Shown here piece by piece: positions 1-8,408 of a DNA stretch of 64,000 nucleotides (positions are counted from its first letter, which is position 1; each line of letters begins with the position of its first letter). Origin of the DNA: Erysipelotrichaceae bacterium (GTDB lineage: Bacteria > Bacillota_I > Bacilli_A > Erysipelotrichales > Erysipelotrichaceae). A program made the position numbers and the translations under genes. The DNA lies in NCBI GenBank assembly GCA_030694975.1, contig JAUYTU010000008.1, positions 1-64,000 on the forward strand, read 5' to 3'. The notes below the pieces were generated by a model. The model did not search any database. It saw only the letters and a program-made list of their open reading frames with translations, and was not told the DNA's origin.

Positions 1-45
1 TGCACGACTGATTTATGTGCAACTCTACTCTACTGCATTTTGAGG

Positions 46-118
46 TGGCTCTCAAGTTCCGATGTTGTGGCTCTAAAAGAGCGACGCACTGGCTCTCACT
101 TGAGCGATGGGGTGGTAT
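46..118. repeat. Tandem 22-bp-period repeats, possible insertion-sequence end
   Basis: The motif TGGCTCT recurs at 46, 68 and 90, exactly 22 bp apart, with a degenerate fourth copy (TGGTATT) at 113. The second and third copies carry GCTC followed shortly by GAGC, so each could fold as a small hairpin. Clustered short repeats of this type are found at the ends of some insertion sequences, for example the IS21 family. No transposase is visible, and the element would lie mostly outside the window to the left. The identity of the element is inference. Confidence 0.45.
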
Positions 119-244
119 TATTTATGCGCTGTATGCACTTAGTTCTGTATATTAACCAAAGAATTCGCTCACTTAGTAACTTTTGACTATCTTCATTAAT
201 ATTTCGATAACATGTTTTTTTTGATAAAATAATCTTTTTAACCC

Positions 245-1498
245 TTAAAGCCTGAATGGATCATCATTCAAAAGAAAGTGTTTCAAACCGATTGTTGTAA
301 TGCCATAATCATCTTTTCTAACATCAATATTATCTCTTACAATAATAAATTTCCTAAATGAATCATCAACATTTAGAAAAGGTCTAGTCTCCTGTCTCAC
401 CTTTTCATCATTTGGTAAATGATATGCCGATTGAATATAGATTTTATCATTTGTAATATTAGCAACAAAATCAATTTCTAGAGATTTTCTTACATAGTTG
501 CCATTTTCATTTTTCTCACTGACTTCAACAACTCCAATATCTACATTATAACCTCGATTAATAAGTTCATTATAAATGATATTTTCCATCATGTGTGTGT
601 CTTCTAATTGCCTGAAGTTTAAACGGGCATTTCTAAGTCCCATGTCTACAAAATAGTATTTTGATGGTGTATTAATATACTTTCTTCCTTTAATATCATA
701 ACGGTTAGTTTTCTTGATTAAAAATGTATCCTCTAGTATATCCAAATAACTTTCTATCGTATTTCTCGAAAGTGTTTCTTGTTTCACACTAATGAATGTA
801 TGTTCTATCTTTGATGGATTGGTCAGGGAACCAATAGATGAAGAAACGATATTAAGAAGTGTTTCTAATTGTGAGTCATTTCTAATCCCATATCTTTCTT
901 TGATATCTTTAATGTATATTTCATTAAACAAATCTTTTAAGTACTTAGACTTTTGCTCATTTGTTCTTCTCGCTAATACAAAGGGCATCCCACCATAAAT
1001 GATATATTCATTCCATGCTGTATCAAAGTCTTTTCCTCGAGCATTGTAATATTCTTTAAAAGTTAGCGGAGACACATAAATTTCATCGCCTCTTCCTCTA
1101 AATTCTGTAATCACATCTTTCGATAAAAATCTAGAATTTGAACCACTTACGTAAACGTCTAAATTCTTGATTTTCAACCACCCATTTAATAGCGGTACAA
1201 ATCGGTCAACTTGTTGAATTTCATCCACAATCAAGTAATACATTTGATCGTCTTTAATCAATGATTTAACGTAATCATTTAACACATAAGCGTCTGTTAG
1301 ATATTCATTTTCCAGATCTTCTAAGGAAATTCTTATAATATGATCTTCATTGACACCTGACGAAATAAGATAGTCAAAAAATATCTCATTTAACAAATAA
1401 GATTTTCCACATCTTCTTATACCCGTGATTATTTTGATCATTTTGTTATGCATTTTACTAATTAGCTCATTAAGGTACTTGTCTCTATTAATTCTCAT
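245..1498 (-). CDS. AAA-type ATPase with C-terminal DUF4143 domain
   Basis: This is a 417-residue ATP-binding protein of the AAA_14/DUF4143 class. A P-loop (GIRRCGKS) lies at residues 26-33 and a Walker B stretch (YYLIVDEIQQ) near residue 93. The C-terminal third (YYFVDMGLRNARLNF, then LEIDFVAN) resembles the DUF4143 nuclease-like domain with its E-x-DF signature. The physiological role of the family is poorly known; members are abundant and often sit near mobile DNA. The start at 1498 was preferred to an in-frame ATG at 1528 because AGGGGG lies 7 nt upstream of it. The gene stands alone, next to the repeats at the left edge, and its AT content looks higher than that of the following metabolic genes. 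Confidence 0.8.
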   Translation of the reverse strand: MRINRDKYLNELISKMHNKMIKIITGIRRCGKSYLLNEIFFDYLISSGVNEDHIIRISLEDLENEYLTDAYVLNDYVKSLIKDDQMYYLIVDEIQQVDRFVPLLNGWLKIKNLDVYVSGSNSRFLSKDVITEFRGRGDEIYVSPLTFKEYYNARGKDFDTAWNEYIIYGGMPFVLARRTNEQKSKYLKDLFNEIYIKDIKERYGIRNDSQLETLLNIVSSSIGSLTNPSKIEHTFISVKQETLSRNTIESYLDILEDTFLIKKTNRYDIKGRKYINTPSKYYFVDMGLRNARLNFRQLEDTHMMENIIYNELINRGYNVDIGVVEVSEKNENGNYVRKSLEIDFVANITNDKIYIQSAYHLPNDEKVRQETRPFLNVDDSFRKFIIVRDNIDVRKDDYGITTIGLKHFLLNDDPFRL

Positions 1499-1673
1499 CT
1501 TATAGCCCCCTATTGAAATTTTATGCATGTTCTTGCAATTTTATTCAATATCATTCTAGCATCATAACTTGTTTATATCAATAAGCATATCAACAAATCC
1601 AATAATACCATTGATAATATTTGCAAGAACTTGTGTTTTTATTCAATTCTTTTGTTCAGAAAATTCAATATGA

Positions 1674-2150
1674 TTAGAGTGATATGTATTTCATAAAATC
1701 AATGATGCTTTTTACGCAATGATTAAGCAAGTTATAATCCATATAATCAAACAATCTTAATTCTTTTTGATTAGTTCTTAGTGCTTTTATATATAGATCC
1801 TGTAACGTCATGATCATATCAACAATCTCGTATTCGCTTTCAATACTTAGAACTGGTGCAAATGTTAATAAAAGTGGAGCAAACAGCGGTTCTTGAATCT
1901 TTTTAATTTTAATCAAATAGTTGGGTTTTAATACTGAAGTTAATAAAATCAGTAAAATACTTGGACAAGTAATTTGGTGCTTCAGAATATACCCGGCTTT
2001 TCCTTCTGACTGAAAAGAGGTTTTTCTAAGATAACCAATTGCAACCTCACCTTCAAGAAATTCTAATAGTTTAGGTTCTGAAATAGATAAAAAGTCAGGT
2101 TCGTTATTGTTGGCATAATGTGGATTCATGATTTCGATATGTTTCCACAT
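1674..2150 (-). CDS. Hypothetical protein, 158 aa
   Basis: I do not recognise this protein. It is leucine and isoleucine rich, with a hydrophobic stretch near residues 60-75 and 88-102, but has no signal peptide, cysteine pattern or known catalytic motif. No convincing ribosome binding site precedes the ATG at 2150, and an internal ATG at codon 8 is no better supported. The gene may therefore begin elsewhere or be the remnant of a longer one. It lies between the DUF4143 ATPase and rlmD on the same strand, without obvious operon spacing. Coding status is plausible from its length only. Confidence 0.4.
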   Translation of the reverse strand: MWKHIEIMNPHYANNNEPDFLSISEPKLLEFLEGEVAIGYLRKTSFQSEGKAGYILKHQITCPSILLILLTSVLKPNYLIKIKKIQEPLFAPLLLTFAPVLSIESEYEIVDMIMTLQDLYIKALRTNQKELRLFDYMDYNLLNHCVKSIIDFMKYISL

Positions 2151-2229
2151 TGGGCATAAAGCAAAAATGAAGCATTTAACCCTATTTAAGGTGTTAGTTG
2201 CTTCTTGTTCTAATATATGAATGTCTTTG

Positions 2230-3546
2230 TTAAGCTGTTTTTAAAGAAAGCAATGTGATAGACTCCACATGTCTTGTATACGGAAACATATCCACCGGCT
2301 GGATTTTGGTTACCTGATAATCCGAAATCAACTGCTTCACATCATCGGCTTGAGTCTTCGGTTCACACGAGATATATACGATACGCTTTGGATTTAGTTG
2401 TTTAAGAGCATTCAAGAACTCCGGCGTCGCACCTGAACGAGGCGGATCCATAACCACCACATCAAACGTCAAGCCTTGTTCTGCTGCTCGGATCATATAC
2501 TCCGTAGCATCCGCAAGCACCATCTTCACATTATTGATCTTATTTAACTGAGCGTTGACCTTTGCATCTTCCACCGCCCAACGATTGGATTCCACACATA
2601 CGACTTCCTTCGCCTTCTTGCTCAACAAAATCCCGATGGTTCCGGTACCGCTATACACATCCAATACCCGTTCATTACCGGTTAACTGAGCATACTCAAT
2701 CGCTTTACCATACAGTTTCTCCGTTTGGCGCGGATTGACCTGAAAGAACGAAGAAGCTGATATTTTAAAAGTATATCCCAACAGTTTATCTTCAATATAG
2801 CCATTCCCCACATAAGTCTTCTGTTTTCCGGATAGTACCGCCGAACTTGATCTCGTATTGACATCAATGATAATGGTTTTGACTTGGGGGAATTTCTCAA
2901 TCAATTTCGCAAACATTATTTTTCTTCCCTTAAAATCTGGTTCCGCCATCACAAAAACCACCATGACCTGATTGGTCTGATATCCCACTTTAATCAAAAC
3001 ATGACGCATGATCCCGCGTTTTGAATCCTCATCATACGGCTCCACCTTAAAGTCCCTAAGCAACATTTGAATGTGCCCAAAAACTCCATTGGCCAACGTA
3101 TCTTGAATATAACATGCGGTTACGGCGACTGCTTGATGCGAATACGGACGATACATCCCTAATGTCGACTGTTTTTTCTTATTGGCGAAAACGACCATCT
3201 GATTCTTGGTGCGATAGTGATGATCAACTTCGCAAGGCAACACTTCTTCAATCGGCGCTTTAACAAAGCTGAACAGATTTTTTACTGTGGTTTTCTTAAA
3301 TTCCAATTGCTTGACCATATCCCAATGATGGAAAGTACAACCACCGCACTGATCAAAAACCGGACACTTCGAAACAATCCTCTCAGGCGAAGGATTTTCG
3401 ATTTTCACCAATCGACCTTCCTTACCCTCAAATTCCACTGTACCTATTTCACCCGGTAACATCCGCACAAAAGCTCGGATCTTCGGTTGTAAGATTGCAT
3501 ACCCATCTTCATTTATTCCTACGCATTTCACGATTTCTTGCTTCAT
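2230..3546 (-). CDS. rlmD: 23S rRNA (uracil-C5)-methyltransferase, RlmD/RumA family
   Basis: A 438-residue SAM-dependent enzyme that would methylate C5 of uracil in 23S rRNA (U1939 and, in Gram-positives, sometimes also U747 as RlmCD). An N-terminal TRAM-like region is followed by cysteines C61, C67 and C70 (CPVFDQCGGC) and C145, matching the [4Fe-4S] set of RumA. The SAM-binding motif DVYSGTGTIGILLS, the DPPRSG motif and the catalytic cysteine C394 (YISCEP) are all present. Length is normal for the family. Which uridine or uridines it modifies cannot be read from sequence. It is divergent from rlmA, so two rRNA methylases share this short intergenic region. Confidence 0.93.
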   Translation of the reverse strand: MKQEIVKCVGINEDGYAILQPKIRAFVRMLPGEIGTVEFEGKEGRLVKIENPSPERIVSKCPVFDQCGGCTFHHWDMVKQLEFKKTTVKNLFSFVKAPIEEVLPCEVDHHYRTKNQMVVFANKKKQSTLGMYRPYSHQAVAVTACYIQDTLANGVFGHIQMLLRDFKVEPYDEDSKRGIMRHVLIKVGYQTNQVMVVFVMAEPDFKGRKIMFAKLIEKFPQVKTIIIDVNTRSSSAVLSGKQKTYVGNGYIEDKLLGYTFKISASSFFQVNPRQTEKLYGKAIEYAQLTGNERVLDVYSGTGTIGILLSKKAKEVVCVESNRWAVEDAKVNAQLNKINNVKMVLADATEYMIRAAEQGLTFDVVVMDPPRSGATPEFLNALKQLNPKRIVYISCEPKTQADDVKQLISDYQVTKIQPVDMFPYTRHVESITLLSLKTA

Positions 3547-3594
3547 AATAACCCTCTTGATTTCAGAGTCATTGTATCATAGAGTCGATAGCGA

Positions 3595-3603
3595 TGCTAT
3601 AAT
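3595..3603 (+). promoter_or_regulatory. Extended -10 promoter for rlmA
   Basis: TGCTATAAT forms a consensus extended -10 element. The best -35 candidate (TTGTAT at 3572) would leave a 20-bp spacer, so recognition would depend mainly on the extended -10. Transcription would start about 15 nt upstream of the ribosome binding site at 3616. Confidence 0.5.
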
Positions 3604-3626
3604 AGGATGGAAACTAGGTGATCACT

Positions 3627-4415
3627 ATGTACCGTTGTCCGATATGCAATCAACCCCTCACTGTTTTGGAAAAAAGTGCTGTTTGTGTGAGCAAACACAA
3701 TTTTGACCGCGCCAAAAGTGGATATTTTAACTTCCTGCTAAAAAATCAAACGATTTTCCGCGGGGATCATCCCACTCAAATCGATGCACGCAGAAATTTT
3801 CTAAGCAAGAACTTCTATTTGCCATTAGCAAATAAAGTTAATGACATTATACGGAATCATAATCCTGACGTGCTAATCGATGCCGGATGCGGAGAGGGGT
3901 ATTATACTCATCACATAAAGAATGTGAATCCTGCTTGTGAGGTTTACGGTTTCGATATTTCAAAAGAGGCCATTGATAAAGCTGCTAAACAGGATAAAAG
4001 TATTCACTATAGCGTAAGTTCAATCAACCGACTCCCCTACAAAAATCAAAGTGCACAGATGATTACATCGCTGTTCGCGCCGATTGATGAAGTTGAGTTT
4101 CTTAGAGTACTGCGAGTGAATGGAATATTATTGGTCATCAGTGCTCATCCTGAACACTTATTCGAACTTAAAGAAGTAGCTTATGATACGATTGTTAAGC
4201 ACGAACATGCATCACTTAGTAATGCTAAGTTGAAACTGCTTAATTTAGAGGAGTTCTCATTTACCCTTAATTTGACACAACCGGACATAACCCACTTGTT
4301 CAATATGACTCCCTATGGATTCAGAACTTCTGCTAAGGGCAAAGAGCGAGTTGAAGCAAAAGAAAACCTGGCAGTTACCGCCAAGTTTATCATCGAAACA
4401 TATCAGAAAATCTAA
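3627..4415 (+). CDS. rlmA: 23S rRNA (guanine-N1)-methyltransferase, RlmA/TlrB family
   Basis: A 262-residue methyltransferase with the N-terminal zinc-binding module of RlmA: CPIC at residues 4-7, then a further Cys and His (CVSKHNF) about 14 residues on. Next comes KSGYFNFL, a family hallmark of the RNA-binding region. The SAM-binding fold follows with DAGCGEGYY. Family members methylate N1 of G745 or G748 in 23S rRNA; the TlrB branch confers macrolide tolerance, and sequence alone does not decide which base. The ATG at 3627 was chosen over the GTG at 3618 because AGGTGA lies just upstream of it. A strong terminator follows directly. Confidence 0.9.
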   Translation: MYRCPICNQPLTVLEKSAVCVSKHNFDRAKSGYFNFLLKNQTIFRGDHPTQIDARRNFLSKNFYLPLANKVNDIIRNHNPDVLIDAGCGEGYYTHHIKNVNPACEVYGFDISKEAIDKAAKQDKSIHYSVSSINRLPYKNQSAQMITSLFAPIDEVEFLRVLRVNGILLVISAHPEHLFELKEVAYDTIVKHEHASLSNAKLKLLNLEEFSFTLNLTQPDITHLFNMTPYGFRTSAKGKERVEAKENLAVTAKFIIETYQKI

Positions 4416-4437
4416 CAGTCAACCGACTGTTTTTTTA
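4415..4437 (+). terminator. Rho-independent terminator after rlmA
   Basis: ACAGTC and GACTGT form a 6-bp stem around AACC, followed by a run of Ts. The stem begins at the rlmA stop codon. Confidence 0.8.
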
Positions 4438-4674
4438 TTTCCTTTTCGTCAATAATCTCGAAAGTAAAAATCCAGTAAGAGCTCCTAGGATCAAACCGAT
4501 AAACAAGCCAATATTCCCCGTCGCTATATATCCTCTGTCCCCCATAAACTCAAAATCTGTAAAATAATTACCACCAATGTTCATTCCGGTAAGCAAACCC
4601 AAAATCATCCCGAAAAACGCCAACACCAATACGGATACGATTGTGATTATGATTCTCGCAGGCTTCTTTGACAT
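4435..4674 (-). CDS. Small two-helix membrane protein, 79 aa
   Basis: A 79-residue protein with two clear hydrophobic helices, about residues 7-30 and 50-72, and a basic C-terminus (RLLTKRK). Glycines are frequent within the helices (GMILGLLTGMNIGG and GLILGALTGFLL), suggesting tight helix packing. AAAGGAGA sits at a good distance before the ATG. The gene is monocistronic between two terminators and converges with rlmA. I do not recognise a family; function is unknown. Confidence 0.7.
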   Translation of the reverse strand: MSKKPARIIITIVSVLVLAFFGMILGLLTGMNIGGNYFTDFEFMGDRGYIATGNIGLFIGLILGALTGFLLSRLLTKRK

Positions 4675-4734
4675 CGTAAGTCTCCTTTCGGTTTATCTGA
4701 CCTCTTCTTGAGTTTATTTTACCATATCTCTCAC

Positions 4735-4755
4735 AAAAAAAGCGCTAAGCGCTTT
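4735..4755 (-). terminator. Rho-independent terminator after manA
   Basis: On the minus strand AAAGCGC pairs with GCGCTTT across a three-base loop and is followed by a T-run. It lies about 40 nt downstream of the manA stop. Confidence 0.75.
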
Positions 4756-4796
4756 CTTCAATCCTCTGTGATACAAACTGACGATTATATTTAAAG

Positions 4797-5744
4797 TTAT
4801 GCTTTTCCACTTTCCGGAATATAGGTAACCAAACACGTAATCCCAGCATCCAGTTTAATTTCATCGCATGTTTTTAAAGCGATGAAATGATCCCCTGCTT
4901 TGACTTGTCGATCATTGATTACACCATCCGTCAAACAACCGATGATCATAAAAGACTGATTCTGTGGCATCACAGTTGGTGAATCGACTTCCCAACGTTC
5001 TACGATGAAATGTTGCTTACGAATATGAACCGTATGTTTCATCGTATTGGTAATGATTCGCTGAGGTATGGCTTCTCTGCGAAAGTCTGGAACTTTGATG
5101 ACATCGCGAGCACGATTTAAATGCAAGGATCGCTTATCCCCATGGCTGTCCGTTCGCTCATAATCATAAATCCGGAAGGAAACATCGGAGTTTTGCTCAA
5201 CTTCGTAAACCAATGTATGAGCACCGATACCATGAACGGTGCCACCTGGCAACCAGTAAAATTGCCCCGGACGAATCGGAAAACGGCGCAGCCAATCCAC
5301 TTGAGCCGGATGATGCAACGCAAATTCTAAATCTTCTTGATTTTGACATTTGTGCCCGATGATGATTTCCGCACCAGGCTCACAATCCAATATACACCAA
5401 GCTTCCGCTTTCCCATTGGGAAGTCCCATCGCTTTGGCATAGTCATCATTGGGATGAACCTGAATGCTTAAATCTCGATTAGCATCAATGATTTTTACCA
5501 AAATCGGAAACTCTTCCTTATCACAATTACCAAATAAGTCACGTCTTTTTGAATATAGTTCGGAGAGCTTATGCCCGCCAAATTCATCATCTTCTATTTC
5601 ACAGTCACCAGCCGCATGTGCCGCAACTGCCCAACACTCTCCTGTTTGATCAGAAGGTATATCAAATCCGAACTGAGTCTTTAAGCGTGTGCCTCCCCAA
5701 GGTTTTTCTCTAAAGACCGGAATGATTTTTATCAGATTGCTCAT
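4797..5744 (-). CDS. manA: Mannose-6-phosphate isomerase, class I
   Basis: A 315-residue cupin-type zinc enzyme interconverting fructose-6-phosphate and mannose-6-phosphate in the cytoplasm. Zinc-ligand regions are visible: QVHPND near residue 96, GKAEAW near residue 112, and GTVHGIGAHTLVYEVEQNSD near residues 170-190. Length fits the short Firmicutes form of ManA. The ATG at 5744 was chosen over that at 5750 because it stands 8 nt from AAGGAG, whereas the upstream ATG is too close. The gene is monocistronic with its own terminator. It would feed mannose into glycolysis or supply mannose-6-phosphate for glycans. Confidence 0.93.
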   Translation of the reverse strand: MSNLIKIIPVFREKPWGGTRLKTQFGFDIPSDQTGECWAVAAHAAGDCEIEDDEFGGHKLSELYSKRRDLFGNCDKEEFPILVKIIDANRDLSIQVHPNDDYAKAMGLPNGKAEAWCILDCEPGAEIIIGHKCQNQEDLEFALHHPAQVDWLRRFPIRPGQFYWLPGGTVHGIGAHTLVYEVEQNSDVSFRIYDYERTDSHGDKRSLHLNRARDVIKVPDFRREAIPQRIITNTMKHTVHIRKQHFIVERWEVDSPTVMPQNQSFMIIGCLTDGVINDRQVKAGDHFIALKTCDEIKLDAGITCLVTYIPESGKA

Positions 5745-5823
5745 GTTCATCTCTCCTTATGTATATTTTAACAGATTTTTAAGGAAACGTACCCAATTGA
5801 TATTTATTGTCGAACAACTTGCA

Positions 5824-5865
5824 TTGACATCTGATATCTCTTCCATTAAAATACTTTAGTACTAA
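5824..5865 (+). promoter_or_regulatory. mntP promoter with a short palindrome at the start point
   Basis: TTGACA (5824-5829), a 17-bp spacer and TAAAAT (5847-5852) make a near-consensus sigma-A promoter. The perfect 10-bp palindrome TTAGTACTAA (5856-5865) overlaps the expected transcription start and could be an operator. The leader is too short to hold a manganese riboswitch. Confidence 0.7.
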
Positions 5866-5875
5866 GGAGAAAACC

Positions 5876-6433
5876 ATGGAACCTGTTTCACTGCTTATGA
5901 TAGCTGTCGGTCTATCCATGGACGCCTTTGCCGTCGCCTGTGTCAATGGACTATGCACGGTTCAAGAAAAATATAATTATGCACTCAAAGTCGGACTTTA
6001 CTTTGGATTCTTTCAAGGCATCATGACTTTAATCGGATATCTGAGCGCTTTCTACGTAAAGTCATATATTGCCCACATCGACCACTGGTTCGCTTTTTTA
6101 TTGTTAGTCGGAATCGGAATCCATATGATATGGCAAGCCTACCATCAAAAGGAGATCAGCTGTGACGTGCGCAATGTTGATTCGCATCGTGCCTTACTCA
6201 CCTTTTCACTCGCTACCAGTATTGATGCGTTAGCCGTAGGGATCAGTTTAGCGATCCTGGATGTCAATATCTCAATTGTTTCCGTAGTCATAGCCTTTAC
6301 TACCTTTGTTTTATCTTTCATTGGGGTCGTCATTGGTAAACGAATCGGATATCGACTGGGAAACAAAACGGAATATTTCGGCGGTCTTGTTTTAATACTC
6401 ATTGGAATCAAAATATTGGTTGAACACAGTTAA
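5876..6433 (+). CDS. mntP: Putative manganese efflux pump MntP
   Basis: A 185-residue integral membrane protein of the MntP (YebN) family with about six helices. The two inverted-repeat halves carry the family acidic motifs: GLSMDAFAVA near residues 12-21 and ATSIDALAVG near residues 113-122. These aspartates are essential for Mn2+ export in characterised members. AAGGAG lies 6 nt before the ATG, and a near-consensus promoter lies immediately upstream. MntP genes are commonly controlled by the yybP-ykoY riboswitch or MntR; neither is recognisable here, so control may lie in the palindrome at the start point. Confidence 0.92.
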   Translation: MEPVSLLMIAVGLSMDAFAVACVNGLCTVQEKYNYALKVGLYFGFFQGIMTLIGYLSAFYVKSYIAHIDHWFAFLLLVGIGIHMIWQAYHQKEISCDVRNVDSHRALLTFSLATSIDALAVGISLAILDVNISIVSVVIAFTTFVLSFIGVVIGKRIGYRLGNKTEYFGGLVLILIGIKILVEHS

Positions 6434-6456
6434 TGAGCCTCGGCTCATTTTTATTT
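6432..6456 (+). terminator. Rho-independent terminator after mntP
   Basis: AATGAGCC and GGCTCATT pair directly after the stop codon and are followed by T-rich sequence. Confidence 0.7.
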
Positions 6457-6504
6457 TATATATAAATATTCTTGAAATTGATATAAGATAGAAATGGTGA
6501 TGAA

Positions 6505-7056
6505 ATGATTTCCTACACACAACTCTTTTTAAAAACCTTTAAGATAAGCGCAGTCACTTTTGGTGGTGGCTATACCATCGTACCGGTCATGCGGGATGTT
6601 TTTGTATCTAAAGATGCCTTAATTCTAGACGATGAAATGCTTAATCTGATTGCTATTGCCCAATCAGCACCCGGACCGATCGCCGTCAATACTTCAATAC
6701 TCATCGGCTATAAACTCAAAGGCATAAAAGGAGCCCTTGTAACAACCTTTGCTACCGTACTGCCACCATTGCTGATCATTACAGTTATTTCATTTTTTTA
6801 CGTTCAGTTTCAAACAAATCCCATCATACAGGCAGCTTTGCTTGGAATGAGAGGTTCTATCAGTGCCATCATGGGCTACGCTGTTTTCTCAATGGGCAAA
6901 AACACATTGCGCAACCATCGTTATTTCTCAGCTGTACTGATGATCATTATCTTTCTGCTTGGATACTTCACACCAATTCCGACCATTGCATTGATTATCG
7001 GTTCAGGACTAACCGGCTTGATATACTTCGGAATGATTAAGGAGAAAGTACTATGA
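6505..7056 (+). CDS. Chromate-transporter family protein, N-type half
   Basis: A 183-residue membrane protein of the CHR (ChrA) superfamily in the short-chain, single-domain form. Near the N-terminus is FGGGYTIVPVMRD and around residue 55 QSAPGPIAVNTS, the two hallmark motifs of a CHR domain, followed by several hydrophobic helices. Short CHR proteins occur as adjacent pairs that are thought to assemble with opposite topology. The substrate is not certain; chromate or sulfate has been shown for some members only. It overlaps the next gene by 4 bp (ATGA), so translation is probably coupled. GGTGATG precedes the ATG. Confidence 0.88.
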   Translation: MISYTQLFLKTFKISAVTFGGGYTIVPVMRDVFVSKDALILDDEMLNLIAIAQSAPGPIAVNTSILIGYKLKGIKGALVTTFATVLPPLLIITVISFFYVQFQTNPIIQAALLGMRGSISAIMGYAVFSMGKNTLRNHRYFSAVLMIIIFLLGYFTPIPTIALIIGSGLTGLIYFGMIKEKVL

Positions 7057-7616
7057 TCTACCTTGAACTTTTCTGGACATTTATTCAAATCGGAGCATTT
7101 AGTTTTGGCGGAGGTTATGCTGTTTTACCGATGATTCAAAAATATGTGGTAGAACAACATCAATGGATTACCTTGGGTGAATTGGCAGATATCACATCGA
7201 TCTCTCAAATGACTCCCGGTCCGATTGCCATCAATGCCGCAACGTTTGTCGGTGTAAAGGTAGCTGGAATATGGGGTGGCGTGATTGCGACCATCGGCTG
7301 TGTACTTCCCTCGTTTATATTGTTAATCATTTTGGCCTATTACTTTTTCAAACACAGCAACCTGCACTTTGTCCAGAATATACTTAAAGGTCTTCGTCCG
7401 GCAATCGTATCGTTAATCGCACTTGCTGCAATATCACTTACGTTGATTGCGCTATGGACTTACCCTCAAGGCGATTTACTATCCATTGATAATCTTAATC
7501 TCAGTGCCATCGTCAGTGCAGCCGTCTCCCTCTTTCTTCTCATTAAGTTTAAACTCGATACCATTGGTGTCATTGCCGTCGGCGCTATTATTGGCATCAT
7601 TATCTACCTTATATAA
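7053..7616 (+). CDS. Chromate-transporter family protein, C-type half
   Basis: A 187-residue partner of the preceding gene with the same architecture: FGGGYAVLPMIQ near residue 19 and QMTPGPIAINAAT near residue 53, then about five hydrophobic helices. The two proteins are clearly homologous and equal in length to one half of a classical two-domain ChrA. They therefore look like a natural short-chain pair rather than a split pseudogene. They would form an anion transporter in the cytoplasmic membrane. Substrate and physiological role are not determined by sequence. Confidence 0.88.
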   Translation: MIYLELFWTFIQIGAFSFGGGYAVLPMIQKYVVEQHQWITLGELADITSISQMTPGPIAINAATFVGVKVAGIWGGVIATIGCVLPSFILLIILAYYFFKHSNLHFVQNILKGLRPAIVSLIALAAISLTLIALWTYPQGDLLSIDNLNLSAIVSAAVSLFLLIKFKLDTIGVIAVGAIIGIIIYLI

Positions 7617-7635
7617 AAAAGGTCCTTACGGACCT
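7614..7635 (-). terminator. Terminator between convergent genes
   Basis: AGGTCC and GGACCT pair around TTAC. On the minus strand the stem is followed by six Ts, so it terminates the SWIM-domain gene best. The plus-strand side lacks a U-run. Confidence 0.75.
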
Positions 7636-8170
7636 AATTGAAATTTCGGATATTCGAACGGGCTTCCTCGACCATGTAATGGTGAAATATATACATAAAC
7701 AGCTTCATATCAATTTGCATATAGTTCAACATGACATATATGAGTTCATCACGGCTAAAGGTTGCCAAATATCCTGCGACATCAAAGTCCTTCAGCCGTT
7801 GAAAATCCGCAGGACTCCATCCATCAGGCACCGGTTGTTCCGGTGTTTTTTCTTCCATGACATCCGCATTTTCCAGCTTTTTAATATCAAAATCTTCCTG
7901 TTGGTGTAAGATATCAATAAAACTTGCCACCTGATGCTTACAATATCCTGCAGCCGAGTAAGGGCAATCGCACGAACTAAAAACAATCATGTTTTCCTCA
8001 CCTAAATTTACGACAACTTTATAATTATTTTCCTGACCGGCAACGTCATAGTAATAGGTTTTATCGGATTGCTTATCCAACTTTTCCCGACTCTGTTGAT
8101 AGTAGTGGATCCCCCTATACAAAACTAATTTGCGCGTATTCTTGGTAAATTCGTTAAGTTTCAGTTTCAT
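7634..8170 (-). CDS. SWIM zinc-finger domain protein
   Basis: A 178-residue protein with a SWIM-type zinc finger CxCx7CxH formed by C67, C69, C77 and H79 (SSCDCPYSAAGYCKHQ). SWIM domains bind DNA or proteins and often occur at the N-terminus of SNF2-type helicases, but no helicase is encoded next door. The remaining C-terminal half (residues 110-178) is helical and contains no motif I recognise. Length suggests a free-standing SWIM protein as found in other Bacillota. It is monocistronic and convergent with the CHR pair. Function is unknown beyond likely nucleic-acid binding. Confidence 0.8.
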   Translation of the reverse strand: MKLKLNEFTKNTRKLVLYRGIHYYQQSREKLDKQSDKTYYYDVAGQENNYKVVVNLGEENMIVFSSCDCPYSAAGYCKHQVASFIDILHQQEDFDIKKLENADVMEEKTPEQPVPDGWSPADFQRLKDFDVAGYLATFSRDELIYVMLNYMQIDMKLFMYIFHHYMVEEARSNIRNFN

Positions 8171-8240
8171 ATGTCCACCTCCTACTATTATTATAAACTA
8201 AAACTTCTGAACTTTCATGTTTCAAAGTTTGATAGAGGAT

Positions 8241-8315
8241 ATGAAAAAACTATCTCGTTTGAATAAATGGTTTAAAACTTGGTTAATGTTAAGCAAGTGT
8301 AGGTACCTCAAGTGA
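8241..8315 (+). CDS. Possible 24-aa cationic peptide ORF
   Basis: A 24-codon ORF begins MKKLSRLNKWFKTW and ends CRYLK. It is strongly cationic with two tryptophans and could form an amphipathic helix. AGAGG precedes the ATG but only 2-3 nt away, which is closer than usual. No promoter or terminator clearly belongs to it. It may be chance coding in an AT-rich spacer. Confidence 0.2.
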   Translation: MKKLSRLNKWFKTWLMLSKCRYLK

Positions 8316-8349
8316 ATATAGATCAACAATATAAGCTTTAAGAAATATC

Positions 8350-8384
8350 CTTTAAAAATACTCAAACATTTATTTATGTTTGAG
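8350..8384 (-). terminator. Terminator after the 136-aa membrane protein gene
   Basis: A perfect 9-bp stem (CTCAAACAT with ATGTTTGAG, 8361-8384) is followed on the minus strand by TATTTTTAAA. Confidence 0.6.
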
Positions 8385-8408
8385 CATTATTCCAAATGCA
8401 TTATTGAT

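Noticed and set aside
5760-5875. yybP-ykoY manganese riboswitch in front of mntP
   Set aside because: A near-consensus promoter ends only 23 bp before the ATG, leaving no room for the riboswitch.
6505-7616. Broken chrA (split pseudogene)
   Set aside because: Each half is a full CHR domain with its own start and glycine-rich motif, overlapping by ATGA. This is the normal short-chain CHR pair.
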